A stretch of DNA of 64,000 nucleotides from Bacteroidota bacterium. GTDB lineage: Bacteria > Bacteroidota > Bacteroidia > 2-12-FULL-35-15. Location: the NCBI GenBank assembly GCA_025963725.1, contig JAOQAE010000002.1, positions 757,221 through 821,220 on the forward strand, written 5' to 3'. The first letter of the stretch is position 1. Each line of letters begins with the position of its first letter. A model generated the notes under the pieces. The model was not told where the DNA came from. It did no database searches and worked only from the letters and a program-made list of their open reading frames with translations. Shown piece by piece: positions 8,144 to 17,423 of this stretch. Made by a program: the position numbers and the translations under genes.

Positions 8144-9631
8144 CTAACTATTCAACCTGTTCAGCTTCCATTTCGACGCGCTTTCCGTATTTTCGGCTGT
8201 TTGGGCCGATGCCGCTTTTTTAGCGACCATCAGCTTCGCCCCGAAAAGCGCTGCTATCTCCGCTTCATCCTCGTTTTCCTGCGCCAGCATTTCCGGCTTG
8301 AAATAATGCTTGATAAAATGCGTATCAAAGTTTCCGGAGGTGAATGCCTCGTGCTTCAGTACAAATTTACAGAACGGCAGGGTGGTTTCCACGCCGGTGA
8401 TCTTGTAATCGTCGATAGCGCGGATCATCCGGTTGATGGCCTCTTCCCTGTCCTTCCCGAAGGAAATGAGCTTGGAGATCATCGGGTCGTAATAAATGGG
8501 AATGTCCATGCCTTCCTCAAAGCCGTCATCCACACGAACACCGAGCCCCTGCGGGCGCTGGTAGGTCACCAGTTTTCCGATATCGGGGAGGAAATTATTC
8601 ACCGGATCCTCCGCATATACGCGCACTTCCACGCTGTGCCCGTGAATTTTCAGGTCTTCCTGCTTAAAGGATAGTTTTTCGCCGCGGGCAACCTTGATCT
8701 GCTCCTTCACCAGGTCGATCCCCGTGATCATCTCCGTTACGGGATGCTCCACCTGCAGGCGGGTGTTCATTTCGAGGAAATAAAAGTTCTTATTTTCATC
8801 GAGCAGGAACTCCACGGTTCCGGCGCCGGTATAATCACATGCCTTCCCTACATTCACCGCGCATTCGCCCATGGCCTTGCGGATCTCCGGCGTAAGCACC
8901 GATGAAGGCGCTTCCTCGATCACCTTCTGGTGGCGGCGCTGGATGGAGCATTCGCGCTCAAACAGGTACACAATGTTGCCGTGGCTGTCGCCGAGGATCT
9001 GGATCTCGATGTGGCGCGGGCCTGCAACATACCGCTCAATAAATACGGAGCCGTCGCCAAATGCCGATGTGGCCTCGCTTACGGCCAACTTCATCTGCTC
9101 CTCGAACTCTTCGATCTTCTCCACGATGCGCATTCCTTTTCCGCCGCCGCCCGCGCTTGCCTTGATCAGCAAAGGGAAGCCGGTTGCCAGCGCTACCTTT
9201 TTGCCTTCCTCCACGCTGTCGATCGCACCTTCGGAGCCCGGCACCATCGGGATCTTGTATTTTTTAGCCGCAGCCTTTGCCGACAGCTTATCGCCCATCA
9301 TATCCATCGCTTCCGGGGAAGGCCCGATGAAGATGAGCCCGGCCTTTTTTACCGCAGCCGCAAATTCGGCATTTTCAGATAAGAAGCCGTAGCCGGGATG
9401 GATCCCGTCCACATTCAGCTTTTTGCACACTTCAATGATCTTGTCGCCAAGCAGGTAGGATTGGTTGGAAGGCGGCGGCCCAATGCAGACAGCCTCATCG
9501 GCATATTTTACAAATGGCGCGTTGCGGTCGGCTTCGGAATAAACCGCTACTGTTTTTATACCCATTTCGCGGCAGGAACGCATTACCCGTAGCGCGATCT
9601 CTCCCCTGTTGGCAACTAATATCTTGTTCAT
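8144..9631 (-). CDS. accC: Biotin carboxylase subunit of an acyl-CoA carboxylase
   Basis: ATP-dependent carboxylation of biotin on a carrier protein, for acetyl-CoA or propionyl-CoA carboxylase. The 495-residue protein shows the N-terminal domain (LVANRGEIALRVMRSC), the ATP-grasp glycine loop GGGGKGMRIVE (about 161-171), EMNTRLQVEHPVTE (about 285-298) and the C-terminal domain up to about residue 440. A polar tail of about 50 residues follows the domain. No biotin-carrier or carboxyltransferase domain is attached, and neither partner gene is next to it, so whether it serves acetyl-CoA or propionyl-CoA carboxylase is open. The gene symbol follows the subunit type. Confidence 0.9.
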   Translation of the reverse strand: MNKILVANRGEIALRVMRSCREMGIKTVAVYSEADRNAPFVKYADEAVCIGPPPSNQSYLLGDKIIEVCKKLNVDGIHPGYGFLSENAEFAAAVKKAGLIFIGPSPEAMDMMGDKLSAKAAAKKYKIPMVPGSEGAIDSVEEGKKVALATGFPLLIKASAGGGGKGMRIVEKIEEFEEQMKLAVSEATSAFGDGSVFIERYVAGPRHIEIQILGDSHGNIVYLFERECSIQRRHQKVIEEAPSSVLTPEIRKAMGECAVNVGKACDYTGAGTVEFLLDENKNFYFLEMNTRLQVEHPVTEMITGIDLVKEQIKVARGEKLSFKQEDLKIHGHSVEVRVYAEDPVNNFLPDIGKLVTYQRPQGLGVRVDDGFEEGMDIPIYYDPMISKLISFGKDREEAINRMIRAIDDYKITGVETTLPFCKFVLKHEAFTSGNFDTHFIKHYFKPEMLAQENEDEAEIAALFGAKLMVAKKAASAQTAENTESASKWKLNRLNS

Positions 9632-9805
9632 AAAATGTTGATTAATAAATTCTTCTTTAATAGCCTCAAAAAATATATTTGTGATACAGAGTATTTCATC
9701 CGGGCTTGTACAAACCTAAAGAAAAAAAGTGTCCGACGATGCCATTTTTTAAATCAATTATAAACAGCAGAAAACACTTTTTTTAACATCCCTAACATTT
9801 GCACA

Positions 9806-12208
9806 ATGATCAAAAAAATTACGCTTTTTGCTTTTCTCATTACCTCCTGCACGTTTAGTTTTGCACAGAAGAAATCAAAGAAGGACAGTGAGGCCGGAAC
9901 AAAGACCATTGAGACTGCCGAAGCCGAAAAGCTGATCCTGCAGGAGCTGAACAAGATCCGGATCGCCGCCAACCTTGATACGCTTGAAGCCAACGAGATC
10001 CTTTCCCGTGCCAGCGCCATACAGGCGGAGGACATGGCAAAGAACAACAAGGCGCAGCTGGAGAACAGCAAAGGCAAGCTGAAGACCACTGCAAAGCGCG
10101 TGATCGCTGCGGGCGGGACGAAGAACGCGGAAGAAACCGTGCTGGCCGTCTCCGCCATGAAAGGAAAAGCAGCAGCCACGCCGAAAGATATAGCGGATGC
10201 GGTGATGGCAAAATGGAAGCTCGGAAAAAAGGAACTGCTGATCATTAAGAACGGGAATTATGTGTTTGCCAGTCCGAGCGTGAAGATCGACGAGGGCGGC
10301 AAGAAAGCATACGTTTCGGTGGTTTACGGCGGGTTCAGCATTGTGAACGATGGCGCAAAAATGAAGAAGGAGCTGAAAGCGCCTTACACTTCCAAAAATA
10401 AAAAGATCAAGGCGCCGGATGCGCGCACCTGCAAGAACTGCGAGAAGTTCAAGGATTACGATGGCCTGCAGAAAGGCATCTATGTAAAGGACAACAAAGT
10501 GTACCTGAAATACGATAACCTGAAAGCATTCAGCAGGCTCATCAAAAAGCCGAAGGATGGCCTCGCGATCGACTTTGTGCAGAAAGCGCAGTACGAGAAC
10601 CCGAAATACAATATCTACGATAATAATTTACTGAGCAAAGGCGTGCTGCAGAAAACGGTGTCGAAGGACAAGCTTTTCAGCAAGAACCTTGTAAAGCCTG
10701 AAAAGAAAGGCAAGAAGGTAAGCAAGCTGGATGTGCAGATCGGCACCATTCCTAAAAACCTCAAGGGCGATTACGAGATCAACCTGCTGGTGATCCAGGA
10801 TGGCAAGCTCTGCAAAACGATCCGCAAATCGTATATCGAGCAGGGCGACCTGGAATCCAACTCCCCGCTCTCGATGCTGCTGATGCCGGAGGATGGCGCC
10901 TATACAAAGCCCCCGTTCGAGCCTAAATCGGAATCCACCCTGCTCAACTTTTCCATCCCATTCGAAAAGAACAAATCCGATTACAAGGAGGAAGACCTCG
11001 CCCCTTTCCTGAATGCCTTGCAGGAGCCGGATTTCTTCATTGAAGGCTTGTACATCACCGCTTATTCATCTATCGAGGGCGATGCCAATTCCAATGCAAC
11101 ACTGCAGAAGAAGCGCGCCGAGAGCATTATCAAAGCCTTGTCGAAGATGCAGAAAGCCGGCGTTGTTACTAATGTAAAAACGAGCGATTCCTGGAGCCTT
11201 TTCCAGATGGAGACGGAAGACGGCAAGTATGATTACCTCGCGAAGATGCCGAAAGAAAAAGCCATTAAGGAGATCAATTCGAAGGGACTTGCAACGGAGC
11301 TGGAACCGATCCTGAGCAAGGAGCGCTTCGCACAGATCGTCATGGATGTAACGTATGACATCACAGGCCCGAAGGAAGAAAAATTTTCCGTGAGCAAGTT
11401 CAACCAGGCCGTTAAGAAGAACGACATCAAGCAGGCTTACAAGATCCAGTATTACATTGCCAAGCAGATGCGTGAGCAGAAATACACGCCGGAAGCCGCG
11501 GTAAAGCTGGTGATCCCAACCGAGGCAAAATATTCGGGACTGCTGAACAACCAGGTGGTGAACCATTACCTGCTGAACAACAGCGTTCCGGATGATGAGG
11601 ATTATGCGGAAATGAAGAAGCTGGCGGCACTCGACCCGGCAAACAATTACATCAAATTCAATAACCTGTTCTGCGCGGTGAAGCTCGACAGCACGATCGG
11701 CGATAAAAAAGCGCAGGACGAGATGCAGGCGAAGATCGACGGAATGTATAAAACCGAAGTGCCGAAAAAATTTGTGGATGCGCTGAATACCGAATGGCAG
11801 TTCCGTATCATCGAAGCATACGACACGCTGGAAAACGGCGCACCTGTTGTGGAAGCCTGCATCAATAGGATCAAGTCGTTTTACAATTTCAAGGACGGCT
11901 CCTGGCAGAATGCGCTCAAGCTCTCCTACATTTTTGCACGCTTCAAAGATTATAAATTCGCAACTACGATCCTTGCGCCGTTTGTAAAGGAGGAGAAGCC
12001 GGATGAGAACCTGCTTTTCGCCTATGCATCCTTCTGCGCACAGGAGCAGGAGCTCGTGAATTCAAGAATGTTTGTAACGGCGCTTGAAAAGGCGGAAAAA
12101 GCCAATCATGAACGCTACTGCAAACTGTTCGGACAACCTTACCTGACATTCCAGGTGCTGGATAACCCGCTGGTGAAGAAGGATTTTAATAACAACGGCT
12201 GTAAGTAA
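9806..12208 (+). CDS. Large exported protein with CAP/SCP-like N-terminus and OmpA-like region
   Basis: An 800-residue protein with a signal peptide ending SFAQ (about residue 20). Residues about 40-180 resemble a CAP/SCP domain (QELNKIRIAANLDTL, an RASAIQAEDMAKN helix, a later VSVVYGG strand), although classic catalytic histidines are not obvious. A CxxC (TCKNCEKF) lies near residue 210. Around residues 385-450 an OmpA-like stretch is visible: NFSIPFEKNKSDY, then a YSSIEGDANSNATLQKKRAESII pattern given here only by its key parts (EGD, N, RAE). The C-terminal 250 residues are helical repeats. It probably acts in the periplasm near peptidoglycan; this is inference. It may be co-transcribed with the nucleoid-associated protein 24 bases downstream. 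Confidence 0.6.
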   Translation: MIKKITLFAFLITSCTFSFAQKKSKKDSEAGTKTIETAEAEKLILQELNKIRIAANLDTLEANEILSRASAIQAEDMAKNNKAQLENSKGKLKTTAKRVIAAGGTKNAEETVLAVSAMKGKAAATPKDIADAVMAKWKLGKKELLIIKNGNYVFASPSVKIDEGGKKAYVSVVYGGFSIVNDGAKMKKELKAPYTSKNKKIKAPDARTCKNCEKFKDYDGLQKGIYVKDNKVYLKYDNLKAFSRLIKKPKDGLAIDFVQKAQYENPKYNIYDNNLLSKGVLQKTVSKDKLFSKNLVKPEKKGKKVSKLDVQIGTIPKNLKGDYEINLLVIQDGKLCKTIRKSYIEQGDLESNSPLSMLLMPEDGAYTKPPFEPKSESTLLNFSIPFEKNKSDYKEEDLAPFLNALQEPDFFIEGLYITAYSSIEGDANSNATLQKKRAESIIKALSKMQKAGVVTNVKTSDSWSLFQMETEDGKYDYLAKMPKEKAIKEINSKGLATELEPILSKERFAQIVMDVTYDITGPKEEKFSVSKFNQAVKKNDIKQAYKIQYYIAKQMREQKYTPEAAVKLVIPTEAKYSGLLNNQVVNHYLLNNSVPDDEDYAEMKKLAALDPANNYIKFNNLFCAVKLDSTIGDKKAQDEMQAKIDGMYKTEVPKKFVDALNTEWQFRIIEAYDTLENGAPVVEACINRIKSFYNFKDGSWQNALKLSYIFARFKDYKFATTILAPFVKEEKPDENLLFAYASFCAQEQELVNSRMFVTALEKAEKANHERYCKLFGQPYLTFQVLDNPLVKKDFNNNGCK

Positions 12209-12232
12209 AAGCGGTGTTGAGAAAGTAAAACT

Positions 12233-13270
12233 ATGGAATACAATCAGAATGTAAGGCTGCAGCAGCTTGCTGTGCATAAAACGGGGAATAAATCGCTGGA
12301 GGAGGACATCCTCTTCTCGGAAAGCACCATAGAGCTGGAAGATGAAAGCACGGTTCAGCTGTTACTGAAATATTTTCTCACACCGTTCTCATTGACCGAA
12401 GCGTTCTGCTTTTTTCATGAAAGCGAGCTGGAGCTGAATGAGACCTATTCGTTCGTCAGCAAGATCTTCGCCGACAAGGAAAATCTTTTTGAACAGAGCA
12501 GGAACCTTGCGAAGCATTTGTATCAATGCTCCGATCACCCGAAGATCAAAGGCGGCGAGCTGTATGTTGCCCTGTTTGAAGAAATGATGCTCGACGGACA
12601 AGTGCTGAAAGCTGTGGGGATCTTCAAATCGGAATCGAAGGACACATTTATGAAGGTGGAGCAGGCAGCAGATAGCTTTTCCATTTATGGTGAAGAAGGC
12701 ATCAACATCAAAAAGCTCGACAAAGGCTGCCTCATTTATGAGACCAATGAGGAGAACGGCTACAAGGTGTACGTGGTCGATACAAAATCTGCTGAAACGC
12801 AATACTGGAAAAATGATTTCCTGAAATTAACGCCGGTGAGCGACAATTACCACCACACCAAGGATTTCCTGAACATCACGAAGAACTATGTAACAAAGCA
12901 GCTTGCAGAGGACTTCGAGGTGAACAAAAGCGAGCAGATCGAAATGCTGAACCGCTCCATGCAGTATTTTAAAAAGCATGAGAACTTTGTAAAGGAAGAG
13001 TTCGAGGAGGAAGTGTTCCAGGACCCGGGGGTGATCAAATCCTTCCAGAAGTTTGATAACGTGTACCGCGAAGATCATGCTATAGAGCTGGAAGACTCAT
13101 TCGAGATCTCGCCGGAAGCAGTAAAGAAACAGGCACGGGTATTCAAGAGCGTATTGAAGCTCGACAAGAACTTCCACATTTATATTCATGGCAATAAGAA
13201 CATGATCGAGCAGGGCGTGGAAAAGGACGGAAGGAAATATTACAAGATCTATTTTGAGAAAGAACTGTAA
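12233..13270 (+). CDS. Nucleoid-associated protein (NdpA/YejK-like)
   Basis: A 345-residue cytoplasmic protein of the 37-kDa nucleoid-associated family. Features recognised are the N-terminal LQQLAVHKTGNK strand, the LLKYFLTPF segment, the central GIFKSESKDTFMKV strand, and the C-terminal part with IHIHGN-like IYIHGNKNMIEQG. Length agrees with the family (about 335-345). Members bind DNA or associate with the nucleoid in E. coli; the role in Bacteroidota is not defined. It follows the CAP/OmpA protein by 24 bases on the same strand and ends three bases from the convergent aldehyde dehydrogenase. Confidence 0.85.
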   Translation: MEYNQNVRLQQLAVHKTGNKSLEEDILFSESTIELEDESTVQLLLKYFLTPFSLTEAFCFFHESELELNETYSFVSKIFADKENLFEQSRNLAKHLYQCSDHPKIKGGELYVALFEEMMLDGQVLKAVGIFKSESKDTFMKVEQAADSFSIYGEEGINIKKLDKGCLIYETNEENGYKVYVVDTKSAETQYWKNDFLKLTPVSDNYHHTKDFLNITKNYVTKQLAEDFEVNKSEQIEMLNRSMQYFKKHENFVKEEFEEEVFQDPGVIKSFQKFDNVYREDHAIELEDSFEISPEAVKKQARVFKSVLKLDKNFHIYIHGNKNMIEQGVEKDGRKYYKIYFEKEL

Positions 13271-13273
13271 GAG

Positions 13274-14638
13274 CTATTTCATCATCCACCTGATCAGCCG
13301 CTGCTTCCATCCTGCATAAGGCGGATATTTAATATTCGTTTCCAGCCAGGAAGATTTGTGTAAAATACTTTTGTAATGTGAGAATGAGCGGAATCCCGCT
13401 TCGCCATGATAATTTCCCATGCCGCTGTTCCCTACTCCGCCAAAGGGAAGCGCGCTGTTCGAGATATGCATCACGGCATCGTTAACCGCTCCGCCGCCAA
13501 AAGACAATTCAGCCAGCACCTGTTTTATTTTTTTGCCGCTTGTTGAAAACACAAAGCACGACAATGGTTTTGGAAGCCCTTTCACTTTCTGAATGGCCTC
13601 GTTCAAATCTGTAAAGGCGATCACCGGCAGGATCGGGCCGAAGATCTCCTCCTGCATCACAGGATCGGAAAAGCTTACCTGCTGCATCACCGTTGGCGCG
13701 AGGTAGCGGCTTTCCCTGCTGTAGTTACCGCCAATAACAATTTTGGAGGGATCCAATAATTTCAGCAGGCGCTCCAGATTCTTATCGTTGATGATCTGCA
13801 CATAATTCTCAGTGGCCCCGGCAGTATAATTCTGTTCAATGTATTTCCTGAGCGCATCCATAAATTTCTTTTCAGCGGAAGCTTCCACCAGCACATAATC
13901 AGGCGCGATGCATGTTTGTCCGGCGTTCAGGAACTTCGCCCAGGCCAGGCGCTTCACCGTTACTTCCATGTTGCAGTCTGCCATTACTATCGCCGGGCTC
14001 TTTCCTCCCAGCTCCAGTGTAACCGGTGTGAGGTGCTTTGCAGCGGCCTCGTACACTATTTTCCCGACAGCAGTGCTGCCTGTAAAAAAGATCTTATCGA
14101 ATTTACATTCCAGCAAAGCGGTGCTTGTTTCCACGCCGCCTTCCACGACATGAAAATAGCCCGCAGGAAAATTCTCATTGATGATTGAAGTCATCACAGC
14201 AGCCGTGTTTGCAGGGATCTCGCTGGGCTTCAGTACCACGGTATTGCCTGCGGCGAGTGCTGCCACTGCGGGAGCAAGCGAAAGCTGGAAGGGATAATTC
14301 CATGCCCCGATCACCAGCGTAACGCCCAAAGGCTCGGGAATGATGTAGCTGCGGGATGGGAAGTTCACAAGATTGGTGGGCACGCCCTTCTGCCTGCTCC
14401 AGCTCTCCATGTTCTCCAGGGCAAGGTCGATCTCATGATAGATCAGCAGCAGCTCGGTTGCCGCCGTTTCAAATTCCGACTTTTTAAAATCGGCATAGAT
14501 CGCATCATACAAACGGCGCTCATTCGCGACGAGGAGCGAGCGCAGCTTCTTCAGCTGAATCTTTCTGAAACGGTGATCCTTCGTAGCATTGGTATCGAAG
14601 AACGCCCGCTGTGAAGCAATGATGTGATTGTAATTCAT
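13274..14638 (-). CDS. Aldehyde dehydrogenase (class 3-like, membrane-associated type)
   Basis: Oxidises aldehydes to acids with NAD(P). The 454-residue protein has the cofactor loop FTGST (about 185-189), the general-base glutamate in LELGGKSP (209) and the catalytic cysteine in NAGQTC (243). The late motif FGGVGNSGMGNYHGEAGFRSFSH is characteristic of the short class 3/fatty-aldehyde type (about 450-460 residues) as opposed to the 490-residue betaine type; only its shape is cited. The basic C-terminus WKQRLIRWMMK could associate with membrane. Substrate unknown. It is separated from the ClC gene by a repeat-containing gap. Confidence 0.92.
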   Translation of the reverse strand: MNYNHIIASQRAFFDTNATKDHRFRKIQLKKLRSLLVANERRLYDAIYADFKKSEFETAATELLLIYHEIDLALENMESWSRQKGVPTNLVNFPSRSYIIPEPLGVTLVIGAWNYPFQLSLAPAVAALAAGNTVVLKPSEIPANTAAVMTSIINENFPAGYFHVVEGGVETSTALLECKFDKIFFTGSTAVGKIVYEAAAKHLTPVTLELGGKSPAIVMADCNMEVTVKRLAWAKFLNAGQTCIAPDYVLVEASAEKKFMDALRKYIEQNYTAGATENYVQIINDKNLERLLKLLDPSKIVIGGNYSRESRYLAPTVMQQVSFSDPVMQEEIFGPILPVIAFTDLNEAIQKVKGLPKPLSCFVFSTSGKKIKQVLAELSFGGGAVNDAVMHISNSALPFGGVGNSGMGNYHGEAGFRSFSHYKSILHKSSWLETNIKYPPYAGWKQRLIRWMMK

Positions 14639-14694
14639 AAATAGGATAAAAGGTTATGTGATGTTTTTTGTTAAAGAAACGATTGAAGATGCAT

Positions 14695-14774
14695 GTCAGT
14701 TCGAGTTTTCGCCCCTTCCGGCGAAAGTATCGAGAACCGGGCCTACTTCTCGATACGCTTCGCACTCGAAGTGA
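14695..14774. repeat. Intergenic repeat, family C (TCGAGAA/CACTTCGAGT palindrome)
   Basis: Runs from GTCAGTTCGAG to CTCGAAGTGAC, so its ends are inverted copies of each other. Internally it holds a second inverted pair (tatcgagaa / ttctcgata). Related elements occur at 17315-17402, 43367-43447, 52169-52238 and 56291-56330. Confidence 0.8.
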
Positions 14775-14818
14775 CCCGTTGATTGCGATTACAAATCAAT
14801 ATTTCCCACAAGTTTATA

Positions 14819-16609
14819 TCAATACGAATTCAGCAGCTCAGCCCTGTACTTTGTAAGGATGGTCGACTTCGATAGGAAGCCCACATACTTCTCATCGTCA
14901 ACCACCGGCAAATTCCATTGTCCCGACTCATCAAACTTTTTCATGATCGAAAAAATATCGTCTTTGCGGATGTCGATCTTCGCCTCTATTTTCCTCATCA
15001 GCTCTTTTGCGATCACCTTGTCGTACAGCTCCTGGTTGAACATCTCCTCCCGGATGCTGTCGAGCTGGATGATCCCAAGCAGCCGGTTGTGCTTGTTGAC
15101 CACAGGGAACACATTGCGGGGCGAATGCTTGATGGTCTCCACGATCGTTCTCAGCTTTGCATCCAGCTCCACGGTAGTGAAATTAGTTTCGATCATCCCG
15201 GTGACCTCAATTTTTCCAAGGATGGATTTATCCTTGTCCTCCGAGATGTACGCCCCCATTTTTTTCAGGCGCTTTACATCGAGCGAATCGGGGTGGAATG
15301 ATTTCACGAGGGCATAGCTGCTCGCAGAAACAAGCATAAGCGGGATCATCAGCTCATAGCCGCCGGTGATCTCCGCGATAAGGAAAATGCCGGTGAGCGG
15401 CGCATGGAACACTCCTGCCAGCACTCCCGACATTGCAACGATGGTGAAATTGCTGACGGGAATATCCGTAAAGCCCATTAGCTTGAGCAGGTAGGAGAAT
15501 GCGAATCCGAGATAAGCGCCTACGAATAAGGTGGGCGCAAAATTACCGCCATTCCCCCCGCTTCCCAGCGTTAAGCCCGTAGCGATGGCTTTAAGCAGCA
15601 TCGCGGCCGTAATGAAAAAGAACATCTCCCATTTGGAGCTGATGAACTTCTCGAAAATGCTGTCCTTAAAAAGCAAGGTGATGCTGTTGTTTGAAAGGTC
15701 CTTGATGCTCTCGTAGCCTTCGCCGAAGAGCGAAGGGAACATTGCGATCAGCAGGCCCAGCAGGCTGCAGCCGATGAGCACCCTCACAATCGGCAGCCTG
15801 ATCCGTTTTGAAAATATGAATTCCGTTTTATCAAAACAATTTACATAATACAGTGAAAGGAAGCCGGAAAGCACACCCAGCAGAACATAGAAAGGCACAT
15901 TGTGATAATCGAAAGGCTGCTTTAAGCTGAACGATAATAATATATTTTCGCGCAGGATGATCTTCGAGATCAGCGCGCCGGAAGCGGAAGCGATGAGCAA
16001 AGGAATAAACGCAGTGATGTTGATGCCCACCAGCAATACTTCCAGCGCGAATAGAACGCCCGCGATGGGCGAATTGAAAGCGCCGGCAATACCGCCCGCA
16101 GCGCCGCATGCAAGGAGCAGCGTACGGTCTTTGTAATTCAGCTTGTAGGTGCCTGCGTAATTGGAGCCTATGGCAGAGCCTGTGCTTACGATCGGCGACT
16201 CCAACCCGGCAGAGCCGCCAAAGCCAACGGTAATGGCGCTTGTAACGAGATGCGAATACATCTGCGAAAAAGGAATAAAGCTTGCTTTTTTGGCGATCGC
16301 GAAAAGAATGGCAGAGCTTCCGCGCTCGAGCCGGCCTTTGAAAAACCTCCGGATGATCACCACCGTGAGTGCGATCCCGAACAGGGGAAGCAGCAGGTAA
16401 AGGTATTTGAAGCCTGTTGTGAAGATATTCTGCTCCACCACATAATGGCGGATAAAGAATACAAAGGACTTCAGCAGCACTGCGGCGATACCGGCTGTTA
16501 CGCCAACAAGCGCGCTCGAAAGCAGCAGAAATTGCTTCTCGGTCAGTTTTGAATGAAGCCAGTTCAGCACATTTTCGGCGTAATGCAATCCTATGCTCCT
16601 GATCTTCAT
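14819..16609 (-). CDS. ClC-family chloride channel/transporter with CBS domains
   Basis: A 596-residue membrane protein of the voltage-gated chloride channel family: about ten to eleven membrane helices in residues 30-440, then two CBS domains (about 455-590) that usually bind adenine nucleotides and gate transport. The selectivity-filter segments are GGSAGLESPIV (gating glutamate at 137, with Ser in place of the usual Gly of GxEGP) and GSGGNGGNFAP. Whether it is a channel or an H+/Cl- exchanger cannot be decided. It starts three bases after the PglC-like transferase and may be read from the end of the glycan cluster, although its role is probably ion homeostasis. Confidence 0.9.
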   Translation of the reverse strand: MKIRSIGLHYAENVLNWLHSKLTEKQFLLLSSALVGVTAGIAAVLLKSFVFFIRHYVVEQNIFTTGFKYLYLLLPLFGIALTVVIIRRFFKGRLERGSSAILFAIAKKASFIPFSQMYSHLVTSAITVGFGGSAGLESPIVSTGSAIGSNYAGTYKLNYKDRTLLLACGAAGGIAGAFNSPIAGVLFALEVLLVGINITAFIPLLIASASGALISKIILRENILLSFSLKQPFDYHNVPFYVLLGVLSGFLSLYYVNCFDKTEFIFSKRIRLPIVRVLIGCSLLGLLIAMFPSLFGEGYESIKDLSNNSITLLFKDSIFEKFISSKWEMFFFITAAMLLKAIATGLTLGSGGNGGNFAPTLFVGAYLGFAFSYLLKLMGFTDIPVSNFTIVAMSGVLAGVFHAPLTGIFLIAEITGGYELMIPLMLVSASSYALVKSFHPDSLDVKRLKKMGAYISEDKDKSILGKIEVTGMIETNFTTVELDAKLRTIVETIKHSPRNVFPVVNKHNRLLGIIQLDSIREEMFNQELYDKVIAKELMRKIEAKIDIRKDDIFSIMKKFDESGQWNLPVVDDEKYVGFLSKSTILTKYRAELLNSY

Positions 16610-16612
16610 TTC

Positions 16613-17200
16613 TTACCTCAGTATCTTTGCTATCGTTTTAAAAATTATTTTAAGGTCGGTGAGCAGTCCCTGCTCGTGTATGTATTTTAAGTTGAGCCGG
16701 AGCTTTGCGGGCATGATCTCTTCAATGTATACTCGTTCCGGGTCGCTTGCCTTCCCGAGGATCTCATTCTCATTGCTGTACTCGATGCTTGCATAATCGG
16801 TGATCCCGGGCTTTGCTTCCAGCACTTTCAATTGTTCCGCGCTGTACAGGTCCACATACTTTCTTACTTCGGGACGCGGGCCCACAAGGCTCATATCGCC
16901 GGTCAGCACATTGATCAGCTGCGGCAGCTCGTCCACTTTGTATTTGCGGATATAATACCCCACCCGCGTAATGCGGTTGTCGCGGCCGCCCACCGTGAGT
17001 AGGCCGGCCTTATCCGCATTTGTGCGCATGGAGCGGAACTTGAATAATTTAAAGTCCTTCCCGTTTTTCCCGACCCTTACCTGCCTATAAAAAATCCCGC
17101 CACGCGAATCAAGTACGATGATGAGGGATATCACCAGGAAAGGGATCAGCAGGAGCGCTAAGCCAAGGAGGGAAAAAAATATATCGAAAAGTCGTTTCAA
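16613..17200 (-). CDS. Short phosphoglycosyl transferase (PglC-like sugar transferase)
   Basis: Transfers a phospho-sugar, often diacetylbacillosamine or a related amino sugar, to undecaprenyl phosphate at the inner face of the membrane. The 195-residue protein is the minimal monotopic form: an N-terminal re-entrant helix (residues 10-30), KFRSMRTNADKAG, the catalytic dyad D90-E91 in KVDELPQ, and GPRPEV (107-112). Length matches Campylobacter PglC (about 200). It lies downstream of the aminotransferase in the Wzx/Wzy cluster, separated by a 223-base gap filled with repeats, and 3 bases before the ClC gene. Confidence 0.9.
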   Translation of the reverse strand: MKRLFDIFFSLLGLALLLIPFLVISLIIVLDSRGGIFYRQVRVGKNGKDFKLFKFRSMRTNADKAGLLTVGGRDNRITRVGYYIRKYKVDELPQLINVLTGDMSLVGPRPEVRKYVDLYSAEQLKVLEAKPGITDYASIEYSNENEILGKASDPERVYIEEIMPAKLRLNLKYIHEQGLLTDLKIIFKTIAKILR

Positions 17201-17238
17201 ACTACTAATTACGAATTGTTACTAATTTACGAATCGAG

Positions 17239-17271
17239 CGTCATTGCGAGGAGGTACGACGAAGCAATCTC
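17239..17271. repeat. Dispersed repeat, family D, copy 1
   Basis: A 33-base sequence starting CGTCATTGCGAGGAGGTACG occurs here and identically at 34562-34594. Both copies are flanked by tacgaat-type short repeats (family E), here at 17209-17236 and 17276-17308. Confidence 0.85.
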
Positions 17272-17314
17272 CTCTACTAATTACTAATCTGTACTAATTT
17301 ACGAATCTGTGCGC

Positions 17315-17402
17315 CGTCATTTCGAGTTCGACCGAAGGGAGAGTATCGAGAAAGTGCGTAAGCTTGTTCTCGATATGCTCGTTCCTCGCTACTCGAACTG
17401 AC
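17315..17402. repeat. Intergenic repeat, family C
   Basis: From GTCATTTCGAG to CTCGAACTGAC with the internal inverted pair tatcgagaa / ttctcgata. With copy 1 of family D it fills the 223-base gap between the PglE-like and PglC-like genes, in which no open frame of note is seen. Confidence 0.78.
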
Positions 17403-17423
17403 GCTATTAGCAGTTAGCTATAA

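Noticed and set aside
16613-17200. Second sugar transferase as a truncated copy of the 4074 enzyme
   Set aside because: Length and motif order match the separate minimal PglC type, with its own re-entrant helix, so it is not a truncated gene.
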